NCBI RefSeq assembly: GCF_014235765.1
Contig: NZ_JACMYH010000001.1
Location: forward strand, 744,001-808,000
Source: Pseudomonas baltica
GTDB lineage: Bacteria; Pseudomonadota; Gammaproteobacteria; Pseudomonadales; Pseudomonadaceae
Length of the DNA: 64,000 nt
Reading direction: 5' to 3'
The notes under the pieces are model-generated. The model ran no database searches, was not told the DNA's origin, and was given only the letters and a program-made list of their open reading frames with translations. Shown here piece by piece: positions 1 through 8,611 of the stretch; the stretch's first letter is position 1; each line of letters opens with the position of its first letter. The translations under genes and the position numbers were made by a program.

Positions 1-253
1 CCGCGCGCAGGCGCAGCAGCCGACGGGCTATGCAGCACAACAGGTTCTCGAATGGGACCATGCCCAGGGCCAGCGTCATGTCATGGGCCCAGGCGGTATC
101 CACGGCATCGATCAGTACCAGGTGGCGGGACGCTCCCGGATGCTGCAGCAACAGATGGCCAAGGTCGGTGAGAAATTGTCGCCGGTCGGGCAACAGGGTC
201 AGCCGGTCACAGGACACTAGAGCCTGGGCAGAAGCATGAACGGGATCGGACAT
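1..253 (-). CDS. GGDEF-like protein, N-terminal part only (runs off left edge)
   Basis: An open reading frame on the minus strand starts at the ATG complementary to 251-253 and runs off the window, so only about 84 N-terminal residues are visible. Residues about 16-28 read DRLTLLPDRRQFL. This resembles the entry motif of GGDEF domains (usually D-x-LTGLPNRRxF), with the usual G-L-P-N-R altered to L-L-P-D-R. The following helix and LVLIDAVDT strand also fit that fold. Proteins with this start are often GGDEF-EAL enzymes of cyclic-di-GMP turnover, but neither the GGDEF active loop nor an EAL domain is in view. Whether it makes, degrades or only binds the messenger cannot be said. The family is a reasonable inference; the function is open. 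Confidence 0.6.
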   Translation of the reverse strand, partial: MSDPVHASAQALVSCDRLTLLPDRRQFLTDLGHLLLQHPGASRHLVLIDAVDTAWAHDMTLALGMVPFENLLCCIARRLLRLRA

Positions 254-453
254 GACACTTTCCTGCAGATGTCAGGCTCGAGCTTCCTGCGAGAGACCGG
301 GCAATTTGAGAGAGGGCAATTCAATTGATGGCAAAATAACATCACCCTAAATACTTGCCAAGCGTCATCTGCCCGATAGCCGGTCCGCGAGCATCGGAAC
401 TGCCATCCGACACTGCTACACTGCGGCAAACCCTGGGATGGAATGGACGATTC

Positions 454-1116
454 ATGCTCGAAGCCCTGCTGTTCGACCTCGATGGCACACTGACTGAAAC
501 CGACGCCTTGCACCTTCTCGCCGTGCAGCAATTGCTGGCCGAGGAAGGTCGCGAATTCACCCATGAAGAGTTCCAGTTGCATGCCAGCGGCCGGGCCAAT
601 GCCGACATGTGCCAGTACCTGTTTCCAGAGCGCTCGGTGGCGGAGCACGAAGCGTTCGCCGATCGCAAGGAAGCGCGCTTTCGCGAACTTGCACCGCAAC
701 TTGCGCCGATTGCCGGGCTGTTGCGTTTGCTCGACTATGCCGAGCAGGCGCAACTGGGCATGGTGGTAGTGACCAACGCACCGCGTGCCAATGCCGAACA
801 CATGCTCGATGCCCTGGGCCTGGCCGAGCGCCTGCCGACAGTGGTGGTTGCCGAAGAGCTGGCACGCGCCAAACCCGATCCCCTGCCCTACCTGACCGGC
901 CTGCAACGCTTGGGCGCACGCGCCGAGGCAGGCATTGCCTTCGAAGATTCGGTACCTGGGGTAACTGCTGCGGTTGCGGCTGGGCTGTTCACCGTAGCGC
1001 TGTCGACCAGCCAATCGGCGCAGACCCTGCGGTCCGCCGGGGCTAACCTGGTGATCGAATCCTTCGAGGATGAAAACCTCTGGATTCATATCGAAAAGAT
1101 GCGCAATCCCCTGTAA
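454..1116 (+). CDS. HAD-family phosphatase (beta-phosphoglucomutase-like)
   Basis: This 220-residue protein is a HAD-superfamily hydrolase. The start at 454 is chosen because the first catalytic motif follows at once: FDLDGTLTETD, with the nucleophile and acid/base aspartates (DxD). Motif II is VVTNAPRAN, motif III is the lysine in ARAKPDP, and motif IV is FEDSVPG. The helical cap between motifs I and II makes it a subclass-I enzyme like PGMB/GPH phosphatases acting on small phosphorylated metabolites. An in-frame upstream extension to 355 lacks motif support and is probably not translated. The substrate cannot be told from sequence. A REP array follows immediately after the stop. Confidence 0.88.
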   Translation: MLEALLFDLDGTLTETDALHLLAVQQLLAEEGREFTHEEFQLHASGRANADMCQYLFPERSVAEHEAFADRKEARFRELAPQLAPIAGLLRLLDYAEQAQLGMVVVTNAPRANAEHMLDALGLAERLPTVVVAEELARAKPDPLPYLTGLQRLGARAEAGIAFEDSVPGVTAAVAAGLFTVALSTSQSAQTLRSAGANLVIESFEDENLWIHIEKMRNPL

Positions 1117-1122
1117 CCGCGA

Positions 1123-1404
1123 AACCGCCGACGCGGCTCTCCATCCCTGTAGCAGCGGCGCAAGCCGCGTCCGGGCTTACCGCGTTGGGCCAGATGCTCC
1201 GCGGATACCGCCGACGCGGCTCGCCATCCCCTGTAGCAGCGGCGCAAGCCGCGTCCGGGCTTACCGCGTTGGGCCAGATGCTCCGCGAAACCGCCGACGC
1301 GGCTCGCCATCCCCTGTAGCAGCGGCGCAAGCCGCGTCCGGGCTTACCGCGTTGGGCCAGATGCTCCGCGGATACCGCCGACGCGGCTTGCGCCGCTGCT
1401 ACAA
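1123..1404. repeat. GTAG-class REP array, three direct copies plus one inverted
   Basis: Three direct copies of a GTAG-headed palindrome (GTAG at 1149, 1233 and 1316) are spaced 84 and 83 bases apart. They are embedded in a longer shared unit that includes CCGGGCTTACCGCG and a GCCGACGCGGCT half-palindrome. A fourth, inverted copy ends with CTAC at 1399-1402. Each core can fold into a GCGGC/GCCGC stem closed by GCAA. The array fills the space between the convergent HAD gene and eutC and reaches into the eutC stop codon. GTAG or GGAG at the foot of the palindrome is the known hallmark of Pseudomonas REPs mobilised by REP-associated transposases; no such transposase is in this window. Confidence 0.9.
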
Positions 1405-2205
1405 CAGGTTGTCGAGCAAGAAATTCCCCGGTCGCTGCGGGGCGTCGTTTTCGATTTCGGGTACCAACGCTTCATCCTTGAGGTGGACGCCCGACAGCTT
1501 GCGTTGCCAGGCCTCGCGCATCAGGTACTGCAACTTGTGCGCAGCGGTGGCGTAGCTCAGGCCCTGCTGGCGAACATTGGAAATGCAGTTGCGCGCGGCA
1601 TCGTTCAACCCCACTCGCGGTGCATAGGTGAAATACAGCCCGAGGCTGTCGGGCGAACTCAGACCCGGCCGCTCACCGATCAGCAGCACCACCATGCGCG
1701 CGCCCAGTGCCTGCGCGACCTCGTCGGCCACGGCCACCCGTCCTTGCTCGACCAGGCACACCGGCGCCAGGCTCCAGCCCTCGTCACCCGCGATCTGCTC
1801 GATGCGTTGCAGCATGGGCAGCGCATGCCGGTGCACAGCCAGCGCGGAAAGACCGTCGGCGATCACCACCGCCAGATCGAACCCTGCCGAACTCTCGCCG
1901 GCGTGAGTGAGCAACTGCTGCAGCGAAGCCTCGTCCAGGCGCCGACCCAGATCTGGACGCTGCAAGTAGACATGCCGGTCAGACGCGGCGCTGTGCAGGC
2001 TCAAACTACCGGGACAAGCCTCGGCGAGCGCTGCCTTGTCGAACGGCAGGTGCACGGCATCGCGGGCTTGCGCATGGGCGTACTGGAAGTCCAGCTGTGC
2101 GCTGCTGGGCAAGCTGGTGCCGGCTCGGCCCAGGGCTATGCGCGCCGGTGTCAGTGCACGCAGCGCGCTCCAGGGGTCGCCTCGGGTGGGAGTGTTGTCG
2201 TTCAT
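1399..2205 (-). CDS. eutC: Ethanolamine ammonia-lyase small subunit EutC
   Basis: This is the 268-residue light chain of the adenosylcobalamin-dependent ethanolamine ammonia-lyase, which with EutB converts ethanolamine to acetaldehyde and ammonia. Recognisable family stretches are the [18 protein letters not shown] start region, the [12 protein letters not shown] segment, the [18 protein letters not shown] core and the NCISNVR cobalamin-lyase tail. It lies 46 bases downstream of eutB, in the same direction and after the permease gene, so the three look like one operon. The oddity is the 3' end: the TAG stop at 1399-1401 is the TAG of the GTAG foot of an inverted REP, so the element sets the C terminus. 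No microcompartment genes are present, which is usual for Pseudomonas. Confidence 0.95.
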   Translation of the reverse strand: MNDNTPTRGDPWSALRALTPARIALGRAGTSLPSSAQLDFQYAHAQARDAVHLPFDKAALAEACPGSLSLHSAASDRHVYLQRPDLGRRLDEASLQQLLTHAGESSAGFDLAVVIADGLSALAVHRHALPMLQRIEQIAGDEGWSLAPVCLVEQGRVAVADEVAQALGARMVVLLIGERPGLSSPDSLGLYFTYAPRVGLNDAARNCISNVRQQGLSYATAAHKLQYLMREAWQRKLSGVHLKDEALVPEIENDAPQRPGNFLLDNLL

Positions 2206-2251
2206 GGCTCACCTTCGAGCAGATGGATAGCGTTAGCCAAACCTTGGCCCG

Positions 2252-3643
2252 TCAACCCAGACGGGCCAGGGCCGTGCCGAACAACGGCGGAACACCCGTA
2301 CCCAGGCGCAGCTGGCCGTCCTGCTGTTGCAGAATGTCCATGCGCGCCAGCCAATCTTCGAACTCCGGTGCCGGCCGCAGGCCCAGGGTCTTGCGCGCAT
2401 ACAAGGCATCGTGAAAAGAGGTGGTCTGGTAATTGAGCATGACGTCGTCCGACCCCGGAATGCCCATGATGAAATTGATACCGGCCACGCCCAGCAGGGT
2501 CAGCAGCATGTCCATGTCATCCTGGTCAGCCTCGGCATGATTGGTGTAGCAGATGTCGCAACCCATGGGCACACCCATCAGCTTGCCGCAGAAATGGTCC
2601 TCGAGCCCTGCGCGGATGATCTGCTTGCCGTTGTACAGGTATTCAGGGCCGATGAAGCCGACCACGGTATTGACCAGGAATGGGTCGAACCGCCGTGCTA
2701 CCGCATAGGCCCGCGCCTCGCAGGTCTGCTGATCGACCCCATGGTGGGCGTTGGCGGACAACGCACTGCCCTGCCCGGTTTCGAAGTACATCAGGTTGTT
2801 GCCCTGGGTGCCGCGCTTCAGACTCAGGCCTGCTTCATGGCCTTCCTGCAACACCGCCAGGCTGACACCGAAGCTGCTGTTGGCCGCTTCGGTGCCGGCG
2901 ATGGACTGGAACACCAGATCCAGCGGCACGCCGCGCTCGATGGCGGCTATCGAAGAGGTCACATGGGTCAGCACGCAGGATTGGGTCGGTATGCCGTAAT
3001 GCTGGATCACGCCGTCGAGCATCTTCAACAGCTCGCTGATGGCGCTGAGGCTATCGCTGGCCGGATTGATGCCGATCATGGCATCGCCGTTGCCATACAG
3101 CAGGCCATCCAGAACACTGGCAGCGATACCGGCCGGATCGTCCGTGGGATGGTTCGGCTGCAGCCGGGTCGACATCCGCCCACGCAGCCCTACCGTGTTG
3201 CGAAAGCGCGTGACCACGCGAATCTTCTGCGCCACCAGGACCAGGTCCTGCACACGCATGATCTTCGACACGGCAGCGGCCATCTCCGGCGTGATGCCGG
3301 GCGCCAGGGCCCGCAGGCTGGCTTCGTTGGCCTCGTCGCCGAGCAGCCAGTCACGAAAGCCGCCTACGGTCAGATGGCTGACCGCAGCAAAGGCCTGGGC
3401 ATCGTGGGTATCGACGATCAGGCGGGTGACTTCATCCTTTTCATAGGGGATCAGCACCTCGTGCAGAAAACGCGTGAGCGGCACGTCCGCCAGGGCCATC
3501 TGCGCCGCCGCTCGCTCGGCGTCGCTGCCGGCAGCAATTTCCGCCAGGTAGTCCCCCGAGCGTGCCGGACTGGCCTTGGCCATCAACTGCCGGAGACTGT
3601 CGAAGCGCCAGGTCTGCCCGGCGATGCTGTGCACGAAACTCAT
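2252..3643 (-). CDS. eutB: Ethanolamine ammonia-lyase large subunit EutB
   Basis: The 463-residue length matches the EutB heavy chain, the TIM-barrel catalytic subunit that binds ethanolamine and the upper face of adenosylcobalamin. Family segments are visible: ANEASLRALAPGITPEMAAA near residue 105, TVGLRGRMSTRLQPNHPTDD near 150, the NPASDS segment near 200, the FETGQGSALSAN motif near 295 and MGCDICYTNHAEADQDDMD near 365. A GGAGG ribosome-binding site precedes the ATG at 3643. The stop of the permease gene is only about 10 bases upstream, so translation is probably coupled. Together with eutC it supports use of ethanolamine as a nitrogen or carbon source. Confidence 0.97.
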   Translation of the reverse strand: MSFVHSIAGQTWRFDSLRQLMAKASPARSGDYLAEIAAGSDAERAAAQMALADVPLTRFLHEVLIPYEKDEVTRLIVDTHDAQAFAAVSHLTVGGFRDWLLGDEANEASLRALAPGITPEMAAAVSKIMRVQDLVLVAQKIRVVTRFRNTVGLRGRMSTRLQPNHPTDDPAGIAASVLDGLLYGNGDAMIGINPASDSLSAISELLKMLDGVIQHYGIPTQSCVLTHVTSSIAAIERGVPLDLVFQSIAGTEAANSSFGVSLAVLQEGHEAGLSLKRGTQGNNLMYFETGQGSALSANAHHGVDQQTCEARAYAVARRFDPFLVNTVVGFIGPEYLYNGKQIIRAGLEDHFCGKLMGVPMGCDICYTNHAEADQDDMDMLLTLLGVAGINFIMGIPGSDDVMLNYQTTSFHDALYARKTLGLRPAPEFEDWLARMDILQQQDGQLRLGTGVPPLFGTALARLG

Positions 3644-3653
3644 GCTGCCCTCC

Positions 3654-5012
3654 TCACTCGCTGGCCATTGCGGGGTGGCTGTCGCCGCGGCTGCGCACGA
3701 ATACGCAGAACAGCGAGCCGAGGCACATCAGACCGATGAAGATCCCGCAGATCATCGCATTGAACCACACCATCGCCACCAGACACACCAGCGCCAGCAC
3801 CAGCGCAATGGCCGGCACCAGCGGATAGCCGGGCGCGCGGAAGGAACGCTCGAGCTGAGGTTCGCTGTGGCGCAGCTTGAACAGGCTGAGCATGCTCATG
3901 ATGTACATGACGATGGCGCCGAATACGGCCATGGTGATCATCGCTGCGGTCAGGCTGAGCCCCTGCAGGTTCACCAGGCCATCGCTGAAGATCGCCGCGA
4001 TGCCCACCACCCCACCGGCGAGGATGGCGCGGTGCGGGGTGTGGAAGCGCGATAGCTTGGCCAGGCCCTTGGGCAGGAAACCCGCCCGTGCCAGCGCGAA
4101 GAACTGCCGTGAATAGCCCAGGATGATTCCGTGAAAGCTGGCGACCAGCCCGAACAGGCCGATCCATACCAGCATGTGCATCCAGTTGGAGTTCTCGCCC
4201 ACCACGCCTTTCATGGCTTGCGGCAGCGGGTCGTTGATGTTCGCCAGGGCGCGCCAGTCGCCGACGCCGCCGGCGAAGATCATCACGCTGATGGCCAAGG
4301 TGACCAGGGTCAGGATCCCGGCGATGTAGGCCCGGGGAATGGTGCGTTTGGGGTCCTTGGCTTCCTCGGCCGCCATGGCCGCACCCTCGATGGCCAGGAA
4401 GAACCAGATGGCGAAAGGAATCGCCGCGAACATCCCGCTCAATGCACCGAGGCTGAACGTGTCGGACCCGGCCCAACCGCCCAGGGCGAAGTTGCTGAAA
4501 CTGAACGCCGGCGCCACCACGCCCATGAACACCAGCAGTTCGAACACCGCCAGGATGGTCACCACCAGTTCGAAGGTGGCCGCAATGCTCACGCCGACAA
4601 TGTTGAGGCTCATGAACACGGCATAGGCACCGACCGCGGCCCATTTGGGATCGAGTCCGGGAAACTGCACGTTGAGGTAGGCGCCGATGGCCATGGCGAT
4701 TGCCGGCGGGGCGAAGACGAATTCGATCAGGGTCGCCAGCCCGGCAATCATGCCGCCTGCAGGGCCGAATGCGCGCAGGCTGTAGGCAAATGGACCACCC
4801 GCATTGGGAATGGCCGTGGTCAGTTCGGTGAAGCTGAAGATGAAGCAGGTGTACATCACAGCGACCATCAGCGTGGTGCAGAGGAAACCCAGGGTGCCGG
4901 CACTGCCCCAGCCATAGCTCCAGCCAAAGTATTCACCGGAGATCACCAGGCCAACGGCGATACCCCAAAGGTGCAGCGTGCCCAGCGTAGGTTTGAGTTT
5001 CGAAACAGTCAT
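3654..5012 (-). CDS. eat: Ethanolamine permease (APC superfamily)
   Basis: This 452-residue polytopic membrane protein of the amino acid-polyamine-organocation superfamily should import ethanolamine. About twelve hydrophobic segments are visible. The N-terminal HLWGIAVGLVISGEYFGWSYGWGSAG contains the GxxxSGxxxG-type helix 1 signature of Eat-type permeases, and NAGGPFAYSLRAFGPAGG follows in helix 3. I chose the ATG at 5012 (MTVSKLKPTLG) rather than the first possible start at 5087, because it begins just ahead of the conserved segment and the upstream 25 residues look non-coding. It is first gene of the eat-eutB-eutC operon. It is often annotated eat or eutP in pseudomonads. Confidence 0.92.
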   Translation of the reverse strand: MTVSKLKPTLGTLHLWGIAVGLVISGEYFGWSYGWGSAGTLGFLCTTLMVAVMYTCFIFSFTELTTAIPNAGGPFAYSLRAFGPAGGMIAGLATLIEFVFAPPAIAMAIGAYLNVQFPGLDPKWAAVGAYAVFMSLNIVGVSIAATFELVVTILAVFELLVFMGVVAPAFSFSNFALGGWAGSDTFSLGALSGMFAAIPFAIWFFLAIEGAAMAAEEAKDPKRTIPRAYIAGILTLVTLAISVMIFAGGVGDWRALANINDPLPQAMKGVVGENSNWMHMLVWIGLFGLVASFHGIILGYSRQFFALARAGFLPKGLAKLSRFHTPHRAILAGGVVGIAAIFSDGLVNLQGLSLTAAMITMAVFGAIVMYIMSMLSLFKLRHSEPQLERSFRAPGYPLVPAIALVLALVCLVAMVWFNAMICGIFIGLMCLGSLFCVFVRSRGDSHPAMASE

Positions 5013-5378
5013 GGGGTGTGCCCTCGAAGACGGATGTGCGCATAGGAGCGTTCCTGAAGGGTAACCATAGGCGCCAAGTGGCAACATGACGCCTCGAAAG
5101 TGAAAGCAGCCCTACTCTCGATGATCGAACCGCTGCGCCAGTCTGGGGCTTGCCGCGATTGACTGCCCCGATCCAACGCACCGATGCCCGCACTTGCCGG
5201 GCGGCGCAGGGCTGGGCCCACAGGAACGCCATTTCCTTGAAACATCTGCACACATCAAGCCAGTCCAAGCCTCTGCCAGGCATATCCTGGTTTGCTCATC
5301 CCGCAGAATGACGAACCCAGAGCCACACTCATGGTCGCACTGAGGGAGCGACGTGCTCGGTCCGGGAGTTACCCACTC
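5013..5378. other. Divergent intergenic region between eat and lipoprotein gene
   Basis: These 366 bases hold the divergent starts of the ethanolamine operon and the lipoprotein gene. They must contain both promoters. I saw no convincing sigma-54 element, no long dyad and no credible small gene; the reading frames here are extensions of the neighbouring genes. No regulator of ethanolamine use is next to the operon within this window. Confidence 0.5.
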
Positions 5379-5849
5379 ATGTTTCGCTTATTGCGCAGTT
5401 GCTTGACCCTGGCACTTCTGGCCGGCATAGCGGGATGTTCGCTGTTGCCCTCCAGGGATCCGGTTTCCATCAGTGTGGTGGGCATCGAGCCCTTGCCTGC
5501 GCAAGAGTTGGAGCTGCGCTTCGCCATCAAGCTGCGGCTGCAGAACCCCAACGAAACCGCCATCGACTACGACGGCATAGCGGTGAACCTGGACGTCAAC
5601 GGCCAGCCGTTGGCCAGTGGCGTCAGCAGCCAGAACGGTCGTATCGAACGTTATTCGGAGGAAGTGCTGGCCGTGCCTGTGAGCGTGTCTGCGTTTACGG
5701 CGTTGCGCCAGGCCGTGGGCCTCAATCCCGCCCAGAGCCTGAACGGCATGCCCTACCGATTGCATGGCAAGCTTGCCGGCGGACTGTTCGGAACGGTGCG
5801 CTTCAGCGACAGCGGTACGTTGAGCCTGCCGGCCGCAGCGGGCTATTGA
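5379..5849 (+). CDS. LEA type 2 family lipoprotein
   Basis: This 156-residue protein starts with a lipoprotein signal: a short basic start, a hydrophobic core and the lipobox LLAGIAGC, so the mature N-terminal cysteine should be lipidated. The rest matches the LEA type 2 / WHy (water stress and hypersensitive response) fold: VSVVGIEPLPAQELELRFAIKLRLQNPN, then a conserved ID-Y-x-GIAVNLDVNGQPLASGVS segment. The ATG at 5379 is preferred over the open upstream extension because it begins the signal peptide and has GGGAG upstream. Bacterial WHy proteins have been linked to desiccation tolerance; the role here is inferred only from the family. Confidence 0.85.
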   Translation: MFRLLRSCLTLALLAGIAGCSLLPSRDPVSISVVGIEPLPAQELELRFAIKLRLQNPNETAIDYDGIAVNLDVNGQPLASGVSSQNGRIERYSEEVLAVPVSVSAFTALRQAVGLNPAQSLNGMPYRLHGKLAGGLFGTVRFSDSGTLSLPAAAGY

Positions 5850-5888
5850 AACCCGGCGCTTGTGCCGCCGAATCCGACAGCCCCTGGC

Positions 5889-6143
5889 TCAGCGTGCCGC
5901 GGCCATCAGCTTGTTCACTTCGGCACGCACCATGTTGGCGTACTCAGGGGGAGACATGCCGTCCAGCTCGGCGCGTACCCACTCGGCCCAACGACCCTTG
6001 CGTTTGGCCTTTTCCCCGATGAGTCGGGCAGCGTCGGCCTTGGCCTTGCCCAGGTTGGCTTGCCACAGCTCGTAGAGACGGGCCTTTTCATCCTCGATCA
6101 TGGCGCGCTCGGCCAGCGAACGATTAGCGAGATTGAAGCTCAT
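5889..6143 (-). CDS. Conserved small hypothetical protein, 84 residues
   Basis: A short, highly charged, mostly helical protein starts MSFNLANRSLAERAMIEDEK and ends NKLMAAAR. It has no signal peptide, membrane segment or cysteines. The spacing of acidic and basic residues suggests one or two amphipathic helices. The start at 6143 has a weak AGG-type ribosome-binding site. It is convergent with the LEA lipoprotein gene, about 40 bases apart. I do not recognise a named family. Its coding character is supported by the protein-like composition and lack of an alternative gene here. Confidence 0.6.
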   Translation of the reverse strand: MSFNLANRSLAERAMIEDEKARLYELWQANLGKAKADAARLIGEKAKRKGRWAEWVRAELDGMSPPEYANMVRAEVNKLMAAAR

Positions 6144-6300
6144 TGCGAGTACCTGCCAGCAGAAAAAACAGGCGACATCTTACACGTCTGGACATGAAAA
6201 CCTGTAGGAGCAAACGCTGTGCCTGAGCCCTGCATGCAACTTTCCAGGGCGCCGGGACTCAATCTTGCACTGCCTTAAATAAACACCAGGAGTGAGTGAA

Positions 6301-6621
6301 ATGGCCCGTAGATCAAGTGCTGAATCGGCCGAGGATCAAATCAAGGATCAAGTTTTCAGCGAGCTGCTGGCGTTGATCGAAGAATCGGAAAAAATGCTCA
6401 GGGACGGCGCCTCCCTGGTGGGTGACGACGCCAATAGTCTGCGCGCGCAAGTCAACTCCAAGCTGGAGCACGTTTCGTACTCCCTGGCCGGGCTGCGCGA
6501 GCGCGCCAAGCCAGTGGTCGAAGCCACGCAAACCTACATCGGTGGCCATCCTTGGCAGACCGTTGCTGCTTCGGCAACCTGCGGCCTGTTGCTGGGTCTG
6601 CTGCTGGGCCGTCGCGACTGA
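6301..6621 (+). CDS. ElaB/YqjD/DUF883-family membrane-anchored protein
   Basis: This 106-residue protein has the DUF883 layout: a long charged, coiled-coil-like N-terminal region (SAEDQIKDQVFSELLALIEESEKMLRDG), an RERAKPVVEATQTYI linker, then one C-terminal membrane helix (TVAASATCGLLLGLLLGRRD). E. coli ElaB and YqjD tether ribosomes to the inner membrane in stationary phase; whether that holds here is inference. The ATG at 6301 is chosen over the in-frame GTG at 6292 because the AGGAG at 6288-6292 is correctly spaced for 6301 and overlaps the other start. Confidence 0.88.
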   Translation: MARRSSAESAEDQIKDQVFSELLALIEESEKMLRDGASLVGDDANSLRAQVNSKLEHVSYSLAGLRERAKPVVEATQTYIGGHPWQTVAASATCGLLLGLLLGRRD

Positions 6622-6703
6622 TCAGTCCGCACTGCACCCACAGATTTCACCCGTGTTCTCGCATCGTTGTTCCGGGCCGTCGATCGCAGCGGCCCTTCCT
6701 GCA

Positions 6704-7729
6704 TCATTCTCCAGCCAAAGCCCGCAATCTTTCCAACTCTTCGACAGGCATCGAAATGCCTTGAGTCGTTGCCAGTGCGCGCTGGCGATAGCGCCTGTCG
6801 CCCGAGAGGCGCGATTGCCCGGCTTCATGCATGCGCTCGACCAGCTCGCGGCTACGTTCGGCAAAGTTCTGGCCAGCACGCTTGTCAGGGTCGATGACGA
6901 TGATCAACTGCCCGGTCCAGGGCGTCTGCGCACCGGGATGACGTGTCCAATCGAACTCGAAGGAAAAATTTCCACCGGTGAGGGCCGCTGAAAGCAGCTC
7001 CACCATCATCGACAACGCCGAGCCTTTATGGCCACCAAACGGCAGCAGCGCCCCGCCATCGAGAATTGCCGCCGGGTCGGTCGTCGGCTGCCCGTGCTTG
7101 TCGATACCGGCGCCCACAGGCACAGGATGCCCGGCCCGTGCCGCGATCTGCACATCACCGTGGGCCAGTGCGCTGGTTGCCATGTCGAAGACCAGCGGAT
7201 CCTTGCCTGCGCACGGCGCTGCGAAGGCGATCGGATTGGTGCCGAACAGCGGTTTGGTGCCTCCATGGGGAACGACGCAGGTCATGCTGTTGACCACGCT
7301 CAGGGCCACCAGGCCTTCGGCAGCGAACGGTTCGACATCTGGCCAGAGCGCAGCAAAGTGATGGGAATTGCGGATCGCCAGCACGGCGATACCTGCCTCG
7401 CGCGCCTTGCTCACCAACAGCCCGCGCGCCGCGGCCAGTGCTGGCTGGGCAAAGCCACCGGCGGCATCCACTGCCACATAACCACTGGCAACTTCTTCGA
7501 CCTGCGGACGCGCCTTGCCGTCCACCCAGCCGCTGGCCAGGGTGGAAAGGTAACCGGGAATGCGGAATGTGCCGTGGCTGTGGGCCCCGTCTCGTTGGGC
7601 AGTTGCACAGTTGTGGGCAAGAATGTCGGCCACCTCGGCAGAGGTGCCATGACGCAAGAAGATCTGACGCAGCAAGTGCGTCAGATCATCGAAGGACAGC
7701 GATTGAACGGCGGGGTCGCTAGCAGGCAT
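6704..7729 (-). CDS. dpkA: Delta1-piperideine-2-carboxylate / pyrroline-2-carboxylate reductase
   Basis: This 341-residue protein belongs to the malate/L-lactate dehydrogenase (Ldh2/MDH2) NAD(P)H oxidoreductase family. It matches my memory of P. putida DpkA closely in NCA-AQRDGAHSHG-FR, AVDAAGGFAQPALAAAR, NSHHFAALWPDVEPFA, SVVNSMTCVVPHGG and the LFGTNPIAFAAPC-DP-VFDMATSA block. DpkA reduces the cyclic imines formed from D-lysine and D-proline to L-pipecolate and L-proline. The catalytic histidine sits in RDGAHSHG near residue 47. It stands alone between a DUF883 gene (convergent) and a PepSY gene in the same direction; no lysine catabolic genes are adjacent. The enzyme class is near certain; the exact substrate is inferred from similarity. 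Confidence 0.85.
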   Translation of the reverse strand: MPASDPAVQSLSFDDLTHLLRQIFLRHGTSAEVADILAHNCATAQRDGAHSHGTFRIPGYLSTLASGWVDGKARPQVEEVASGYVAVDAAGGFAQPALAAARGLLVSKAREAGIAVLAIRNSHHFAALWPDVEPFAAEGLVALSVVNSMTCVVPHGGTKPLFGTNPIAFAAPCAGKDPLVFDMATSALAHGDVQIAARAGHPVPVGAGIDKHGQPTTDPAAILDGGALLPFGGHKGSALSMMVELLSAALTGGNFSFEFDWTRHPGAQTPWTGQLIIVIDPDKRAGQNFAERSRELVERMHEAGQSRLSGDRRYRQRALATTQGISMPVEELERLRALAGE

Positions 7730-7804
7730 GGGGCATTTCCTGGCGTCAACGGAACGAGGTCCTAGTACGCCACACCCACCCGCCTCAGGACAAGCCCGCG
7801 GGCA

Positions 7805-8071
7805 TCAGTCCTTCTGATCGCGCAGCACGTTGCCCGACTGGCCGTCGATACGGAACTCGTAGGCTACGCCGTCGGCTTTCTTGCCCTCACCTTCCCAGTA
7901 GCCGTTGTCGTCAGCTTCGATTTTCCACACTTCCGTGTAACCCTTGGACTTGGCGGTCTCGATGGCTTTCTCGATGGTGATCCAACCAGCGCCGGGCTTG
8001 TCGGCCAGCGCCAGGCCAGCGGTCATCAGGGCGGAAGTTGCAACGACGGCAGTCAAAGTCTTCTTGAACAT
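7805..8071 (-). CDS. Secreted PepSY-domain protein
   Basis: This 88-residue protein has a Sec signal peptide (MFKKTLTAVVATSALMTAGLALA, cleavage likely after ALA) and one PepSY domain: ITIEKAIETAKSKGYTEVWKIEADDNGYWEGEG..., then VAYEFRIDGQSGNVLRD. PepSY domains are small periplasmic modules thought to modulate proteases or kinases. The ATG at 8071 begins the signal peptide; the 12-residue upstream extension is not credible. It lies upstream of dpkA in the same direction but 75 bases away, so co-transcription is only possible. Confidence 0.87.
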   Translation of the reverse strand: MFKKTLTAVVATSALMTAGLALADKPGAGWITIEKAIETAKSKGYTEVWKIEADDNGYWEGEGKKADGVAYEFRIDGQSGNVLRDQKD

Positions 8072-8152
8072 GGGGCACTCCATAACAGTGATTGGTTTGT
8101 GCTGCACTGTCTTGGAGCGTCATCTCGAAAAATTAGTTCAAAGGCCGCCCGC

Positions 8153-8344
8153 TTACGGTCGCTTGACCTTGCGACGCAGCACACCGTTGATCACCACCAC
8201 CAGTACGGCGATACCCATGGCAATGTACTGAAAGAGTTTTTCGGTGATGACGCCCTGGGTCTGCAGATAGGACAGCCCGAGCATGATCAGCAAGACCACC
8301 AGGGCAATCAGCAAGGAATATTTGATACGTTGAGCTTGAGTCAT
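8153..8344 (-). CDS. Small two-helix inner-membrane protein
   Basis: A 63-residue protein has two hydrophobic segments, SLLIALVVLLIMLGLSYL and IAMGIAVLVVVINGVL, and a basic tail RRKVKRP. It therefore probably spans the inner membrane twice with the tail in the cytoplasm. I chose the ATG at 8344, where MTQAQRIKYS begins, since the 20-residue upstream extension is polar and atypical. AGGA lies upstream of this start. No named family recognised. It precedes the PepSY gene by about 80 bases on the same strand. Confidence 0.72.
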   Translation of the reverse strand: MTQAQRIKYSLLIALVVLLIMLGLSYLQTQGVITEKLFQYIAMGIAVLVVVINGVLRRKVKRP

Positions 8345-8611
8345 GTAGAGGTCCTGACAGTCGTGTTGGCCCGGATTCTGTTGCCGGGATGTATCTGTTT
8401 GCATGCCATGTTACATCGCCAGGGACCACCGAGGCACAGTGTTCGAGCACATCGCCACGGCCAATGTCATGCCAATGACGGTATGGATTTCCCACGCAGT
8501 TGCCGGAACCTGCCCACAGCCAGAGACCTCTTGACTCCTAGAGCCTCAGGGGCGCCTGGACAAGAATGACCTCCGGCCGGATTGGCCAAGTGCTGCCACA
8601 AGGAAGTCACC
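8345..8611. other. Intergenic region without recognised genes
   Basis: These 267 bases separate the divergent small membrane protein gene and the Mor-family gene. Overlapping frames here have no family-like sequence. The AAGGA at 8599-8603 is the ribosome-binding site of the Mor-family gene. No clear hairpin or repeat was seen. Confidence 0.45.

Noticed and set aside
1043..1555. Repetitive open frames across the REP array
   Set aside because: They translate the repeat units (GRGLRRCYRG-type) and have no start signals.
5013..5378. Sigma-54 promoter for the ethanolamine operon
   Set aside because: No TGGC-N8-TGC pattern with proper spacing found on the relevant strand.
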